64,000 nt of DNA from positions 30,848 through 94,847 of the forward strand of contig CAINLR010000099.1 of the NCBI GenBank assembly GCA_903850425.1, in the 5' to 3' direction. Each line of letters opens with the position of its first letter. Position 1 is the first letter of the stretch. Made by a program: the position numbers and the translations under genes. The DNA comes from an uncultured Verrucomicrobia subdivision 3 bacterium. Its GTDB lineage: Bacteria > Verrucomicrobiota > Verrucomicrobiia > Limisphaerales > UBA11358. Under the pieces are notes generated by a model. The model worked only from the letters and a program-made list of their open reading frames with translations. It was not told the DNA's origin and did no database searches. This document shows positions 26,673 through 34,720 of the stretch, piece by piece.

Positions 26673-28354
26673 AGACACCCACCCCGTCTGAAGCCGCCTT
26701 GCGCCGTGCTGCCCAAGCCAAACTGCCGCCACCCTCAGATATGCCGTTGCCGCCCGCTGAAGCCGAGTTGCGCCGGATTCAGCAGGAACTGGAGATCCAC
26801 CAGATCGAGCTGGAAATGCAGAACGAGGAGCTCCGGGCGGCGCACGCGGAGGTCGCCACGGCGCTGGCCCGCTACGCGGATCATTTCGATTTTGCGCCGG
26901 TGGGGTTTTTCAACCTGACCGCCGACGGGGCCATTCAACTGGTGAATCTCACGGGGGCTAAGCTATTGGGGGAGGAGCGCGCCCGGTTGCCGGGGCGGCA
27001 GTTCGGCTTCTTTGTGGTGGAGCCAGACCGGCATATCCTCCAGGCTTTCCTGGCGCGGGTGTTTGCCAGCACGACGATGCAGGCGTGCGAGGTGACGCTG
27101 GTGCGCGCCAACCAGACTCCGCTGGCCGTCTTGGTGGAAGGTTCGCTCGCACCGGATGGCCAGGAATGTCGGGCCGTGGTGATTGACATCACGGAGCGCA
27201 AGGCGATGGCCGAGCAGTTGCGGCAGTCGCAAAAAGTGGAGGCGTTTGGCCAGCTCGCCGGTGGCGTGGCCCACGATTTTAACAATATTCTGGGGGCGAT
27301 GCTGATGCAGATCGAGCTGGCCGAGCAGGCGCAACCGCTGACCGAGGACGTGCGGAACAGCCTGCGGGCGATTCGCGCCGACGCGATGCGGGCTGCCAAT
27401 CTCACCCGGCAGTTGCTCCTGTTTAGCCGCCGCCATGTGCTGCAATTGCGCAATCTGGATTTGAATGAGGTGGTGACGAACCTGGTCAAGCTGCTCCAGC
27501 GCATCATCGGCGAGGATATGCGGCTGGAACTGCACCTCCATCCCGCCCCGCTCATCCTCCACGCCGACGCGGGCATGATCGAACAAATCCTGATGAACCT
27601 GGCCGTGAACGCGCGGGACGCCATGCCCAATGGGGGTTCGCTGCGCATTGAGACCTCGGAGAAAAGCGTGGATCAAAATGCCGCGCAACTCAATCCGGAG
27701 GCCGCGCCGGGTCGCTACGTCTGCTTGCGCGTCAGCGACCAGGGCCATGGGATTGCGCCGGCGGTAATGTCCCGGATTTTCGATCCATTTTTCACCACCA
27801 AAGATGTGGGCAAAGGCACCGGCTTGGGTCTGGCCACGGTCATGGGGATCGTGAAACAACATCGCGGCTGGGTGATGGTGGAAAGCCAGCCGGGGCAGGG
27901 CGCGACCTTCCAGATCTTCCTGCCCGCCAGCAGCACCACGCCGGGCAGAACGGCCGCCGCCATCCTGGCCAAACCCGGCGGCGGCACCGAGACCATCCTG
28001 CTGGTGCAGGACGAAATGGTGGTGCGCGTGCCGACCCGCAAGATCCTCGAACGACACGGCTACAAAGTCCTGGAAGCCGCCAGCGGCCAGGAAGCGCTGG
28101 AATGCTGGCAGCAGCACCGTGGCAGCATCGCGCTGCTGCTGACCGATCTGGTGATGCCCGGCGGCATGAGCGGCCAGGAACTGGCCCGGGTCTTGCAGGC
28201 CGATGAGCCGCAACTGCGGGTGATTTTCAACAGTGGCTACAGCGCCGCTATCGCCGGACGGGAACTTAAACTGGGTCACGGAGAACACTACATCCAAAAG
28301 CCCGTGGCGCCTGATCAACTCCTGCGCACCCTCCGCTTGAGTCTGGATAGTTAA
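26669..28354 (+). CDS. PAS hybrid histidine kinase with C-terminal receiver domain
   Basis: About 561 residues, cytoplasmic. An N-terminal helical stretch (ELRRIQQELEIHQIELEMQNEEL) leads to one PAS domain, then a HisKA dimerisation domain with the phospho-accepting His in GGVAHDFNNILGAM, a HATPase_c domain (N box ILMNLAVNARDAM, G boxes SDQGHGIAP and GKGTGLGLATVMG) and a receiver domain with phospho-acceptor Asp in LLLTDLVMPGG and Lys in YIQKPV. The receiver's acidic pair reads QDE instead of DDE, so metal binding may be altered. The start ATG overlaps the stop codon of the repeat ORF. The domain order matches kinases found next to CheB-CheR-PAS fusions, so both probably act in one pathway; no DNA-binding output gene is in the cluster. 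Confidence 0.9.
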   Translation: MKTPTPSEAALRRAAQAKLPPPSDMPLPPAEAELRRIQQELEIHQIELEMQNEELRAAHAEVATALARYADHFDFAPVGFFNLTADGAIQLVNLTGAKLLGEERARLPGRQFGFFVVEPDRHILQAFLARVFASTTMQACEVTLVRANQTPLAVLVEGSLAPDGQECRAVVIDITERKAMAEQLRQSQKVEAFGQLAGGVAHDFNNILGAMLMQIELAEQAQPLTEDVRNSLRAIRADAMRAANLTRQLLLFSRRHVLQLRNLDLNEVVTNLVKLLQRIIGEDMRLELHLHPAPLILHADAGMIEQILMNLAVNARDAMPNGGSLRIETSEKSVDQNAAQLNPEAAPGRYVCLRVSDQGHGIAPAVMSRIFDPFFTTKDVGKGTGLGLATVMGIVKQHRGWVMVESQPGQGATFQIFLPASSTTPGRTAAAILAKPGGGTETILLVQDEMVVRVPTRKILERHGYKVLEAASGQEALECWQQHRGSIALLLTDLVMPGGMSGQELARVLQADEPQLRVIFNSGYSAAIAGRELKLGHGEHYIQKPVAPDQLLRTLRLSLDS

Positions 28355-28489
28355 TTAACTTAGCCGCGCACCCAAGAACCCCGGGGCGGCCGCCATCGGC
28401 CGCCACACCAATCAGAAAACGACCTGATGTCACCAGGATTGCCGAACCCGTTCGCACCGTTCCGTGCCGGCGGCGAGCTTGGATCGCCT

Positions 28490-29749
28490 ATGTCGGACCC
28501 AACCAAACCGACCGCGAGTGCCTGGCTCGTGGTGGCGCTGCTCGTTCCCGTGGCGCTGCTGAATTATCTCGACCGGCAGATGCTCGCGACGATGGGGCTT
28601 TCCATCAAGGCGGACTTCGTGGAACTGCAAGGCGCGAGCGGTGCGGAAAATTTTGGACGGCTGATGTCAGTCTTCATGTGGGTTTACGCCTGTTGCAGTC
28701 CGGTCAGCGGCTTCATCGCCGACCGCAGCAACCGCAAATGGCTGATCGTTTTCAGCCTCGCCGTGTGGTCCGCCGTGACGCTGGCGATGGGCCAGGTTCA
28801 CGACTATCAAACGCTCTACTGGCTGCGCGCGGCGATGGGCGTGAGCGAGGCGTTTTACATTCCTGCCGGACTTTCGCTCATCACGGACTATCATCGCGGC
28901 GCGACGCGTTCGATGGCCGTCGGTTTCCACATGAGCGGGGTCTATCTCGGACAGGCGCTGGGCGGCGTCGGCGGCTGGGTGGCGCAGGATATTTCCTGGC
29001 GCGCGGCGTTCGGAAGTTGCGGTTGCATTGGCGTCGGCTACGCTATTGTGCTGGCAATTTTTCTGCGGGAACGAAATGACTGCGCGGCAAGTGACCTGGC
29101 TGGGCAGCCGCCCGTCACGCATCACGCATCACGCGTCACGCAAAAAGTCCACTGGCTTGGCTTTGGCATTCTGGTGCTGTGTTTCTGTCTGCCGAGCCTG
29201 TCGGGCTGGGCCGTGAAAAACTGGCTGCCCACGCTACTGCAAGACCGTTTCCTGCTGGACCAAAAAAGCTCCGGTCTCTGGGCCACGCTGACCAGCGCCA
29301 GCGCGGGATTTTTTGGCGTGCTGCTCGGCGGAAAGATTTCTGATCTGCTATCGCAACGCAGCGTGCGCGGCCGCACATGGACGAGCGCGGCGGGTTTGTT
29401 GCTCACGGTTCCCGCGCTCCTGGGCATCGGCTTCGCCCCCACTCCGCCGCTGGTGGTGATTTGCGCTGTGTTCTACGGACTCGGCTTCGGCATATTTGAC
29501 ACGAACAACATGCCGATTCTCTGCCAGCTTGCGCCGTCGCGTTTCCGCGCCACTGGCTACGGCTTGATGAACTTCACGGGCATCGCGGCGGGCGCGTATT
29601 TCACCCCGTTGCTCGGCAAGCTCAAGGATCATGGCACTCCCCTTTCTGTGGGATTTGCGATGTGCGCGATCCCGGCCATCATCGCCGCGATCTTAATGCT
29701 GACGATCCGGCCCAAACAACGTGACTGCGGCGAGGAACCAGGAAAATAA
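28490..29749 (+). CDS. MFS sugar-acid transporter (ACS type), possible sialic-acid or hexuronate importer
   Basis: About 419 residues with 12 predicted membrane helices. The first helix region NYLDRQMLA and the loop DRSNRKWLIV are the anion:cation symporter (ACS) signatures of the major facilitator superfamily. The family carries hexuronates, sialic acid and related organic anions. The start at 28490 fits the first helix better than the longer ORF. The central cytoplasmic loop between helices 6 and 7 contains an odd stretch PPVTHHASRVTQK encoded by a 4 x 7-bp tandem repeat. The downstream nanA remnant and sialidase suggest sialic acid as cargo; that is inference from context. Confidence 0.82.
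   Translation: MSDPTKPTASAWLVVALLVPVALLNYLDRQMLATMGLSIKADFVELQGASGAENFGRLMSVFMWVYACCSPVSGFIADRSNRKWLIVFSLAVWSAVTLAMGQVHDYQTLYWLRAAMGVSEAFYIPAGLSLITDYHRGATRSMAVGFHMSGVYLGQALGGVGGWVAQDISWRAAFGSCGCIGVGYAIVLAIFLRERNDCAASDLAGQPPVTHHASRVTQKVHWLGFGILVLCFCLPSLSGWAVKNWLPTLLQDRFLLDQKSSGLWATLTSASAGFFGVLLGGKISDLLSQRSVRGRTWTSAAGLLLTVPALLGIGFAPTPPLVVICAVFYGLGFGIFDTNNMPILCQLAPSRFRATGYGLMNFTGIAAGAYFTPLLGKLKDHGTPLSVGFAMCAIPAIIAAILMLTIRPKQRDCGEEPGK
29115..29142 (+). repeat. 4 x 7-bp tandem repeat inside the MFS gene
   Basis: Four consecutive TCACGCA/TCACGCG units within the region encoding the central loop of the transporter. The unit is not a multiple of three, so gain or loss of one copy would shift the frame. 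Confidence 0.8.
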
Positions 29750-29760
29750 ATTTTACCACC

Positions 29761-30052
29761 ATGCAGACATTTCCCAAACTCACCAGCCTCGTCGCTGCGG
29801 CGCACACGCATTCAACGCGGACCGTTCGCTCAACCTTGCGTCGCGACCGCGCGCACGGAACAATTTCGCTCCTGCCAACTCGTGCAAACGCTCGCGAGTT
29901 ACGGCTACATGGGTGCCGCCAAGGCCACGATGAAAATGCTCGGCGTGGACATCGGGCCGGCGCGGTTGCCGAATGCCAATCTCACGGCAGAACAAGTGAA
30001 AGAACTCCGCGCCAACCTCGAAGCCCTCGGCTTCTTCGACTGGATTAATTAA
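29761..30052 (+). pseudogene. collapsed N-acetylneuraminate lyase / DapA-family gene (nanA remnant)
   Basis: Only the two ends of a dihydrodipicolinate synthase/N-acetylneuraminate lyase gene remain. Frame 1 begins MQTFPKLTSLVAAAHT, the usual N-terminus, then after a frameshift frame 3 continues AFNADRSLNLA, corresponding to the family's PFNADGSLNL. Frame 2 from about 29858 then reads the family's C-terminus, including GYMGAAKATMKMLGVD, GPARLPN and LRANLEALGFFDW, to a stop at 30052. The roughly 200 central residues, including the barrel lysine, are gone. In the intact form it would cleave sialic acid to ManNAc and pyruvate. It lies between an MFS transporter and the sialidase gene, which supports the assignment. 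Confidence 0.8.
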
Positions 30053-30059
30053 GCAAAAA

Positions 30060-32336
30060 ATGAAAACCATTCCACTCATTGCGGGCATTTGTTTTCTTTG
30101 TAGCCCTTTATTTGCAGCCGCTGAACCTCAGTTCTCGGACGTTTTCATCGCGGGCCAAGCTCAGTTCAAATCCATCCGCATCCCGTCCGTCGTCGTGACA
30201 AAAAAGGGCACCGTGCTGGCGTTCGCCGAGGGTCGCGCCGTTGCCACTGACCAGGCAAACAACAAACTCATTCTCAAACGCAGCCTCGACGATGGCAAAA
30301 CTTGGGGCCCGTTGCAAATCATCGCCGACGACGGGAAAAATTGTCTCAACAATCCCTGCGCGGTGGTGGAGGAAGAAACTGGCCGCGTCATTCTGATGTT
30401 TCAGTCGTATCCGTTCGGCTTCAGTGAGCGCGACGGGAAGATTATGCCCGGCCTCGCCGGGCCGGCCATCGTCCGCAACTACGTCATTCGCTCCGACGAC
30501 GACGGCGTGACCTGGTCAAGAATGGAGGACGTGACGCGCACCACCAAGCACGCCGAGCGCGTGACGATTCTGGCGAGCGGTCCCGGCATCGGCATTCAAC
30601 TCAAGCACGGGGCGCATGCCGGAAGAATTATCATGCCGTTCAACGAAGGTCCGTTCGGCCACTGGAATGTGCTCGCTGTATTCAGCGACGACGGCGGGAT
30701 AACTTGGCAACTCGGCGAATCCGCGCCCGGCGGTTGCGTTACTAACGCCAGCGGAAAGGCCAGCAGCCTCGTCAACGAAGTGCAGATGGTCGAACTTGCC
30801 GACGGTGCGGTGATGCTCAACAGCCGCAAATGGGGCGGACAGCCGCTGCGCAAAACCGCTGTCAGCCGCAACGGCGGAGTGACGTGGTCGCCGATTGTTG
30901 AAGAACCCGCGCTGCGCGATCCCGGCTGCATGGCTTCGATCTTCCGCTATACCTTCCCGACCGACGGCGGCAAGAGTCGCCTGCTTTACTCCGGCCCCGA
31001 CAGCACCCAGCGCGAGAACGGCACGGTTCATCTCAGCTACGACGAAGGCACAACCTGGCCGGTGAAAAAAGTTTTGTTCCCCGGCAGTTTTGCTTACAGC
31101 GTGCTCACCGCGTTGCCTGATGGAACGGTTGGCTGCCTGTTGGAAACCGACGACGCAAACCGCATGGTTTTTGCGCGGTTTACGCTGGCGTGGCTTACGG
31201 ATGGCCAGGACCACCTCGAATCAAAAAACGTTGGCAGCATTGGAGAAATGTCATCGCTGCGGCAGACGGATGTATTTGTTGGCGGCGAAGCTGGCTACCA
31301 GACCTACCGCATCCCCGCCGCCGTCATTACGCCCAAGGGAACCCTGCTCGCGTTCAGCGAGGGACGAAAGGTCGGCGGCGGCGACTCCGGCGACATTGAC
31401 CTCGTGCTCAAGCGGAGCACGGATGGCGGACAGACTTGGAGCGGTCCGCAAGTTGTTTGGGACGATGCTGCAAACACCTGCGGCAATCCCTGTCCGGTCG
31501 TGGATCGCGAAACCGGTGCTATCTGGCTGCTCGCCAGTTGGAATCGCGGCAACGATCACGAGCGGCAGATCATTGACCAGACGAGCAAAGATACGCGCCG
31601 GATATTTGTCACCAGTTCCCGCGATGACGGTCGCACCTGGTCCGCGCCGCGAGAAATCACGACGGAGGTGAAGCGCCCCAATTGGACGTGGTATGCCACC
31701 GGTCCCGGCGCGGGCATTCAGTGGGAGCAAGGCGCGCACAAAGGCCGTTTGGTCATCCCCTGCGATCACATCGAGGCGGGCAGCAAAAAATATTTTTCGC
31801 ACGTCATTTACTCCGATGACCACGGAAAAAGCTGGGAGCTTGGCGGAAGTTCGCCCGAGGATAAAGTCAATGAATGCGAGGCAGTCGAGTTGAGCGACGG
31901 CCGGCTGCTGCTCAATATGCGCAATTACGACAAGGCCGAGCGCACCCGGCAAGTTTGCTTCAGTGATGATGGTGGTATCTCCTGGCACGACCAACGCCAC
32001 GATGCGACGCTCATTGAGCCGATTTGCCAGGCCAGCATTCGTCGCGTGAGTTGGCCGGCGGGAGATCAACCGGGAATTATTCTTTTTGCCAACCCGGCCA
32101 GCACAACCAAGCGTGAGAAATTGACCGTTCGTTTGAGTTGCGACGATGGCCAAACCTGGCCCTATGCGAAGGAGATTTATTCCGGTTCATCCGCCTACTC
32201 CTGCCTGGTTGAACTGCCCGATAAAAGCGGCGGCTGTTTTTATGAGGCCGACGGATATCGCCGAATCGTCCTAGCCCATTTCTCTTTGAACTGGCTGACG
32301 AATGGCGCGGACGTGCTCCCGCCGGGAAAGAACTAA
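30060..32336 (+). CDS. secreted tandem sialidase (two exo-alpha-sialidase modules)
   Basis: A 758-residue protein with a signal peptide (MKTIPLIAGICFLCSPLFAAA) and two complete six-bladed sialidase propellers, about residues 25-385 and 395-755. Both keep the expected residues: Arg of the first triad position (SIRIPS, TYRIPA), EGR followed by the acid/base Asp (ATD, GGGD), the Glu in NE..x.VEL.DG, the second Arg (LNSRKW, LNMRNY) and the Tyr in AYS near the end. Asp boxes such as SLDDGKTWG, SDDGGITWQ, STDGGQTWS and SCDDGQTWP mark the blades. It releases terminal sialic acids from glycoconjugates; homologues with only one module are the rule. It follows the nanA remnant by 8 bp. No membrane anchor is seen. 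Confidence 0.9.
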   Translation: MKTIPLIAGICFLCSPLFAAAEPQFSDVFIAGQAQFKSIRIPSVVVTKKGTVLAFAEGRAVATDQANNKLILKRSLDDGKTWGPLQIIADDGKNCLNNPCAVVEEETGRVILMFQSYPFGFSERDGKIMPGLAGPAIVRNYVIRSDDDGVTWSRMEDVTRTTKHAERVTILASGPGIGIQLKHGAHAGRIIMPFNEGPFGHWNVLAVFSDDGGITWQLGESAPGGCVTNASGKASSLVNEVQMVELADGAVMLNSRKWGGQPLRKTAVSRNGGVTWSPIVEEPALRDPGCMASIFRYTFPTDGGKSRLLYSGPDSTQRENGTVHLSYDEGTTWPVKKVLFPGSFAYSVLTALPDGTVGCLLETDDANRMVFARFTLAWLTDGQDHLESKNVGSIGEMSSLRQTDVFVGGEAGYQTYRIPAAVITPKGTLLAFSEGRKVGGGDSGDIDLVLKRSTDGGQTWSGPQVVWDDAANTCGNPCPVVDRETGAIWLLASWNRGNDHERQIIDQTSKDTRRIFVTSSRDDGRTWSAPREITTEVKRPNWTWYATGPGAGIQWEQGAHKGRLVIPCDHIEAGSKKYFSHVIYSDDHGKSWELGGSSPEDKVNECEAVELSDGRLLLNMRNYDKAERTRQVCFSDDGGISWHDQRHDATLIEPICQASIRRVSWPAGDQPGIILFANPASTTKREKLTVRLSCDDGQTWPYAKEIYSGSSAYSCLVELPDKSGGCFYEADGYRRIVLAHFSLNWLTNGADVLPPGKN

Positions 32337-32350
32337 ATTTATAGAATCCA

Positions 32351-33016
32351 TTGAACGCTGAAATCCAACAAGCCGCACAGGTGGTTTGGAATTACCACCG
32401 GCTCGGCCACGCGCTGACTCCTGCAGACCTGATCTTCGTGCTGGGCAGTCATGATTTGCGCGTGGCAGCGCACGCAGCGGATCTGTTTCATCGTGAGCTC
32501 GCCCCGCTTGTGGTGCTGTCGGGCGGACTGGGTCGGCTCACGGCGGAAACGTGGACCCGCTCCGAAGCGGAAATGTTCGCTGAAGTTCTGCGTGCGCGCG
32601 GCGTGCCTGATTCGGCCTTGTGGCTGGAGGATCGTTCGACGAACACCGGCGAGAATATTCGGTTCACCCGCGAGTTGCTTGCCGCCCGCGGCGTGGAGGC
32701 GCAGTCCATCATCGCGGTGCAGAAGCCTTACATGGAGCGGCGTGCATTTGCCACCATTCGGAAACAGTGGCCGGAAGTGACGGTGCGACTTTCGTCGCCG
32801 CCGCTGGAATTTGTGGAATACGGCAGCGCGGAAATTCCAATCGAAGCAGTCATTCACATCATCGTCGGCGACTTGCAGCGCGTCATGGAGTATCCCCGGC
32901 TCGGTTTCATGATTCCGCAGGCGGTTCCAGATAACGTCCAGCTCGCCTACGAATTTCTCGTCGCAGCGGGGTTTACGAGCCATCTGCTCCATCCGTCAAA
33001 TACTGGCACGACCTGA
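32351..33016 (+). CDS. YdcF/SanA-like DUF218 protein
   Basis: A 221-residue cytoplasmic protein of the DUF218 (YdcF/ElyC) family, a Rossmann-like fold of uncertain role. The signature is ADLIFVLGSHDLRVAAHAADLF with PLVVLSGGLGRLT, then EDRSTNTGENIRFTRELL and AVQKPYMERRAFAT. It begins with TTG 14 bp after the sialidase stop, and no better ATG exists near it. The last seven residues run into sequence derived from the following epimerase remnant, so the native C-terminus may have been altered by the deletion. In YdcF relatives S-adenosylmethionine binding has been reported; no function can be inferred for this context. Confidence 0.8.
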   Translation: MNAEIQQAAQVVWNYHRLGHALTPADLIFVLGSHDLRVAAHAADLFHRELAPLVVLSGGLGRLTAETWTRSEAEMFAEVLRARGVPDSALWLEDRSTNTGENIRFTRELLAARGVEAQSIIAVQKPYMERRAFATIRKQWPEVTVRLSSPPLEFVEYGSAEIPIEAVIHIIVGDLQRVMEYPRLGFMIPQAVPDNVQLAYEFLVAAGFTSHLLHPSNTGTT

Positions 33017-33278
33017 AATTCTGGTGGCCGCACCATGATGCGATCATTGCCACGCTGCTCGCGTGGAAAGTCACGGGCGATGAAAAATACGCGCGCTGGC
33101 ATCAACTCATCCACGACTGGAACTTCAAGCATTCTCCCGGCCCGATTTTGGCGAATGGTATGGCTATCTGCACCGCGATGGCCGCGTGTCACCGCGCGCC
33201 AAGGGCGATCTCTACAAAAGCCCGTTTCCCCTGCCGCGTAGGTTGTGGCAGGGCAGCCAGAGGTGGAAAGCGCGATGA
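33001..33278 (+). pseudogene. C-terminal remnant of an N-acylglucosamine 2-epimerase (AGE family)
   Basis: Frame 1 reads YWHDLKFWWPHHDAIIATL and KVTGDEKYARWH; after a one-base frameshift near 33131, frame 3 reads PDFGEWYGYLHRDGRV, AKGDLYKSPFPLPRRLW to a stop at 33276-33278. KxWWPHxEA and EWxGYLxRxG are the C-terminal hallmarks of AGE/renin-binding-protein epimerases that interconvert GlcNAc and ManNAc. The N-terminal 300 residues are missing. It overlaps the 3' end of the YdcF-like gene by 16 bases. With the nanA remnant it marks the loss of the ManNAc branch of sialic acid use. Confidence 0.78.
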
Positions 33279-33389
33279 TAGCGCGCGCACTGTTTCAGCA
33301 ATTTATTACTTGGCGGCCACACGGCGCGAGGGCATTTCTTGTTCGCTGAAACATTGACGCGACCGCGCCACTGGTGTCATCCTGCGGGT

Positions 33390-34580
33390 ATGAAAACACT
33401 TTTTGGCTTAACCACCCTTTGCAGCCTTTTTGCGCTGGTTCCGGCGAGCGAGGCCTCCACCGGTTATCCCTTCTATGGCGATCCGCCCGACGCTACGCAC
33501 CCGTGGGCCGTTCACGACTGGAACCGTCCGCAGCCGCCGCGTGTCGAGCCTCAGCCCTACGACGCCGTTAAAGCCAAGGCGCCCACCGGAGCCGTCGTGC
33601 TTTTCGACGGCTCGGCGGAATCGCTTTCCGCCAACTGGGAAGCCGACCAGAACGGCCATGAACCGACCAAGTGGGTCATGAAAGATGGCGCAATGGAATG
33701 CACGCCCGGCTCCGGCTACATCCGCACCAAAGAGACCTTCGGCGATTGCCAACTCCATGTCGAGTGGAGCGCGCCGACCAAAGTGCAGGGCGAAAGCCAA
33801 GGCCGGGGCAACAGCGGCGTCTTCCTGATGGGCTTGGTGGAAATTCAGGTGCTCGACAATTACAACAATCCCACCTACGCCGACGGTTTCGCCTGTTCGG
33901 TGTATGGGGTCAAACCGCCGCTGGCCAACGCGCTGCGTCCGCCCGGCGAATTTCAATCCGAGGACATCACCTTCCACCGTCCGATTTACCAGGATGGCAA
34001 ATGCACGCAGCCAGGTTGGGTGACGGTCTATTGCAACGGCGTGCTGGTGCAGGACCGCGCCCAGCTTGAAGGCGGCACCGGGCACATGGTGCGCGCCAAG
34101 CCCGGCCCGATGCCGGAGACTGGCCCGCTCAAATTGCAAGATCACGGGAACCCGGTTCGCTACCGCAATATCTGGTATCGTCCATTGCCCTCACAAGCTC
34201 CAGCCGGTGGCTACAACGGGCCGATGACCGCTGAAGCGGCCGCAGTCAAGCGCAAGGAAATCGCAGCTGACATCCGGGCCGCCGCCGCCAAGCTGGCCAA
34301 TCCCGAAAAACCCATGGCCGAGTTTTATCGCCTCGCCGAATCGCTCTATTATGACAAGGACCAAGCGATCCTCACGAAAGTGGAACAGACTGCTAGCCAA
34401 TACGTCATCAATCTCAAGCTGCTTTCGACCGAGCAACTCACCGCCAAGAAGGATGAAGCCAAGCATCTCCGCGATGTCCTCAAATACTTGGCGCGCTGGC
34501 AGGTGATTGACGCCGATTTTTCCGCCAAGACGGGCCTCGATCAAATCATCAAAGACCAGAACTGGGATAAAAGGAACTAA
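33390..34580 (+). CDS. secreted DUF1080 (3-keto-disaccharide hydrolase-like) protein
   Basis: A 396-residue secreted protein (signal peptide MKTLFGLTTLCSLFALVPASEA). Residues about 65-270 are the DUF1080 jelly-roll of the ConA-like superfamily: VVLFDGSAESL, WVMKDGAMECTPGSGYIRTKE, FGDCQLHVEWSAP, GRGNSGVFLMG, IQVLDNY and the closing HGNPVRYRNIWYRPL. Members include hydrolases of 3-keto-glucosides and many uncharacterised proteins. The C-terminal 110 residues are helical and Ala/Lys-rich with no known motif. The start at 33390 gives the clean signal peptide. It is alone in its transcription unit between two gene remnants. Confidence 0.82.
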   Translation: MKTLFGLTTLCSLFALVPASEASTGYPFYGDPPDATHPWAVHDWNRPQPPRVEPQPYDAVKAKAPTGAVVLFDGSAESLSANWEADQNGHEPTKWVMKDGAMECTPGSGYIRTKETFGDCQLHVEWSAPTKVQGESQGRGNSGVFLMGLVEIQVLDNYNNPTYADGFACSVYGVKPPLANALRPPGEFQSEDITFHRPIYQDGKCTQPGWVTVYCNGVLVQDRAQLEGGTGHMVRAKPGPMPETGPLKLQDHGNPVRYRNIWYRPLPSQAPAGGYNGPMTAEAAAVKRKEIAADIRAAAAKLANPEKPMAEFYRLAESLYYDKDQAILTKVEQTASQYVINLKLLSTEQLTAKKDEAKHLRDVLKYLARWQVIDADFSAKTGLDQIIKDQNWDKRN

Positions 34581-34720
34581 CCGTCGCCAAGCCCGCGAGT
34601 GATGCAGGTTTCCGTGGGGGATGCGTTGGACGTCAGTTTGGCTGGTTGCCGGTTCCGAAGCGCGAGGCGCTGACTGTTTTACCAGTTTGTCGGCGGCGAG
34701 CGATTCTATTTGATTTAGTT

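Noticed and set aside
26266-26691. Cys-rich alternative frame of the minisatellite (CLRDQET repeats)
   Set aside because: Consequence of the 21-bp period; the frame ending in the ATGA overlap with the kinase is better supported, and the Cys-rich frame runs into the kinase gene out of phase.
26963-28318. 451-aa minus-strand ORF
   Set aside because: Antisense to the hybrid histidine kinase; no recognisable domain.
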